From the NCBI RefSeq assembly GCF_000949475.1, contig NZ_JRHC01000008.1, positions 62,001 to 126,000 on the forward strand: a DNA stretch of 64,000 bases. The letters run 5' to 3'. Origin of the DNA: Draconibacterium sediminis (GTDB taxonomy: Bacteria; Bacteroidota; Bacteroidia; Bacteroidales; Prolixibacteraceae). The first letter of the stretch is position 1. The number at the start of each line of letters is the position of its first letter. The notes under the pieces are model-generated. The model did not search any database, had not been told where the DNA came from, and was given only the letters and a program-made list of their open reading frames with translations. Below are positions 62,681 to 64,000 of this stretch, in pieces. The translations under genes were made by a program, and so were the position numbers.

Positions 62681-63733
62681 CTACTTTAGGGCTTTATCCA
62701 GAAAATCAACCATTATCTGGATCACTTTCGGATCGGAAAAATGACCACCGCCATGATTTGCTCCAACTATCGCATACCGGGTTGATTCTACACCTGCTTT
62801 GCGAAGTGCATTGTGCAGCAATACGCTTTGACTTGGAGAAACCAATGCATCAACAGTTCCATGAATCAAAAGAAACGGAGGATCATTTTTGTCCACATAA
62901 TTTACCGGATTTGATTTGGCAACTACCTCCGGTTTATCCAAAATAGTTAACCCACTGTTTTTACCATGTACAAACATGGCTTCAGGTGCTTCTTTTGTAT
63001 AGTGTGCTTCTTCGGCTGCTTTATCATAGTCGGCACCAATTTTTGTCAGGTCGCTTAATCCGAATACCACAATAGCCGCCTGTACATCGCTGCTTTGATC
63101 AAGGTTCTCTCCCACTTCAAAATCTTTTTCGCCATTTGTAGTTCCGGTCATTCCGGTTAAATAACCTCCTGCCGATTCTCCCCAAACAGCCACTTTATCC
63201 GGATTGATACCATATTTTTGCGCATTGGCACGCATAAACCGAATGGCCGCTTTGGCATCTTTTACTGCATCGCTGTACAATCCGTTGCTTGCAACATGAT
63301 ACTCAATACTTGCAACAACATATCCGGCTTTGGCAATTTCACAGCGGTTGTACAAACTACTGTTTTTGGGGGCAAACATAAAACCACCACCGGTTAGAAA
63401 TATAACGCACGGATAATCTTTATCATTAGCCGGCCTCACAATATCCATTTTCATCGACATTGGATCGCCATCAGAACTTTTGGTTTCGTGAAAAATCACA
63501 CTTTCAGTAAGTACCAGATTTTCTGGAACCTCCCTAAGCATTTTGGGAGCACCGGAAATATCTTCGAGCACAATACTGGTACTGTTATCACAAGGTTTTA
63601 TTTCTTGTGGCATTAACAAACCTCCCATTCCGGGGATAGCTTTTCGTTCTTGTTTTTCTTGCTGAGCAAAAAGAACGTTTACAGAGCCTGTTAATGCAAG
63701 TACTGTTAACAGGAAAAAAGATAGTCTTCTCAT
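62681..63733 (-). CDS. Exported alpha/beta hydrolase (esterase/lipase-like)
   Basis: A 350-residue protein with a signal peptide (RRLSFFLLTVLALTGSVNVLFAQ). The hydrolase fold has the nucleophile Ser187 in AVWGESAGGYLTG and the acid probably in HGTVDALVSP (about 295), with the His in GANHGGGHF (about 326). The oxyanion region is LTGGGF rather than the usual HGGG. The pattern is close to BD-FAE-type acetyl-xylan or feruloyl esterases, so carbohydrate de-esterification is possible but not proven. Convergent with rpmA. Confidence 0.85.
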   Translation of the reverse strand: MRRLSFFLLTVLALTGSVNVLFAQQEKQERKAIPGMGGLLMPQEIKPCDNSTSIVLEDISGAPKMLREVPENLVLTESVIFHETKSSDGDPMSMKMDIVRPANDKDYPCVIFLTGGGFMFAPKNSSLYNRCEIAKAGYVVASIEYHVASNGLYSDAVKDAKAAIRFMRANAQKYGINPDKVAVWGESAGGYLTGMTGTTNGEKDFEVGENLDQSSDVQAAIVVFGLSDLTKIGADYDKAAEEAHYTKEAPEAMFVHGKNSGLTILDKPEVVAKSNPVNYVDKNDPPFLLIHGTVDALVSPSQSVLLHNALRKAGVESTRYAIVGANHGGGHFSDPKVIQIMVDFLDKALK

Positions 63734-63885
63734 AATTTTTTTATTTGTTTTATAAAAATAGCTGATTAAGTAAACACCTCTAAAAAAAAGCGGCGATTTC
63801 TTTATTTCACAATCAGGGTTTTAAACTATTGCTATTAGATAGGAAATTAGAAATAGGTTTAATCATAAAGTGCCAATTCATTTAT

Positions 63886-63893
63886 TAAATTTG
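63886..63893 (+). promoter_or_regulatory. -7 promoter element for serS
   Basis: TAAATTTG matches TAnnTTTG, 22 bp before the serS ATG. The -33 region (TTTA at 63858) is weak. Confidence 0.5.
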
Positions 63894-63915
63894 CAGCCTA
63901 ATAAATGGAAAAGAC

Positions 63916-64000
63916 ATGCTCAACTTAAAATTTATTCAAGACAATCCGGAGTTAGTAGTAGAAAAACTAAAACGCAAAAATTTCGATGCTTCGGAAATTG
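63916..64000 (+). CDS. serS: Serine--tRNA ligase, N-terminal fragment
   Basis: Only the first ~28 codons are in the window: MLNLKFIQDNPELVVEKLKR, matching the start of bacterial seryl-tRNA synthetases (the N-terminal helical arm that grips tRNA-Ser). The frame stays open to the window edge. Confidence 0.8.
   Translation, partial: MLNLKFIQDNPELVVEKLKRKNFDASEI

Overview
The window looks like a chromosome segment from a Bacteroidota (Bacteroidales/Marinilabiliales-like, possibly marine) bacterium. The reasons are a SusC/SusD pair, a giant protein with a type 9 secretion (T9SS) C-terminal sorting domain, lipoprotein signals ending in Ser-Cys or Ala-Cys, TAnnTTTG promoter elements, weak Shine-Dalgarno sites, and family matches such as DUF6261, CarboxypepD_reg-like proteins and AIM24-type proteins. 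This assignment is by protein resemblance only; there is no rRNA gene and I saw no tRNA gene.

Layout. 1-3.8 kb: the end of a sulfatase, an adaptor lipoprotein, an unknown protein and a YgjP-type metalloprotease. 4-15 kb: housekeeping genes (TrkH, dGTPase, AIM24-like protein, pseudouridine synthase, a sigma factor with a membrane partner, GlmM, methylglyoxal synthase) and a two-gene carbohydrate module (CBM9-like plus GH10-like lipoprotein). 15.4 kb: a queuosine-precursor transporter behind a candidate preQ1 riboswitch. 16.4-20.6 kb: an AT-rich four-gene island on the minus strand (TcmP, three-Cys DUF5131 protein, a DPPY methyltransferase with a large insertion, and a STAS-like protein). This is the best candidate for an under-described system. 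20.6-23 kb: a gene-poor strip of REP-like palindromes, a seven-unit 42-bp hairpin minisatellite, a DUF6261 gene and a long hairpin.

23-31 kb: MFS transporter, DoxD/DoxA-like protein, small lipoprotein, fatty acid desaturase, S9 peptidase and aspartate kinase. 31-41 kb: an orphan HlyD adaptor, two CarboxypepD_reg-like proteins, a coiled-coil lipoprotein, an exported 1-Cys peroxiredoxin, valS and amt. An array of about 20-bp repeats lies between valS and amt. 42-56 kb: a 2216-residue T9SS surface protein converging on a SusC/SusD pair, then NupC and a bifunctional nuclease. 56.5-61.5 kb: a plus-strand run with a membrane protein, winged-helix protein, sigma factor, sigma-linked membrane protein, exported transglutaminase-like protein and a small conserved protein. 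The sigma/membrane pair is paralogous to the pair at 9.3-10.5 kb. 61.7-64 kb: rplU, an unusual rpmA (L27 fused to a helix-hairpin-helix domain), an exported esterase and the start of serS.

Several dispersed non-coding elements recur within the window: a roughly 115-bp element with imperfect terminal inverted repeats (two copies), a 33-nt double-palindrome hairpin (two copies with a compensatory change), and a REP-like 30-mer (four copies). Gene starts were often moved inward from the longest open frame where a promoter, signal peptide or family N-terminus supported it.
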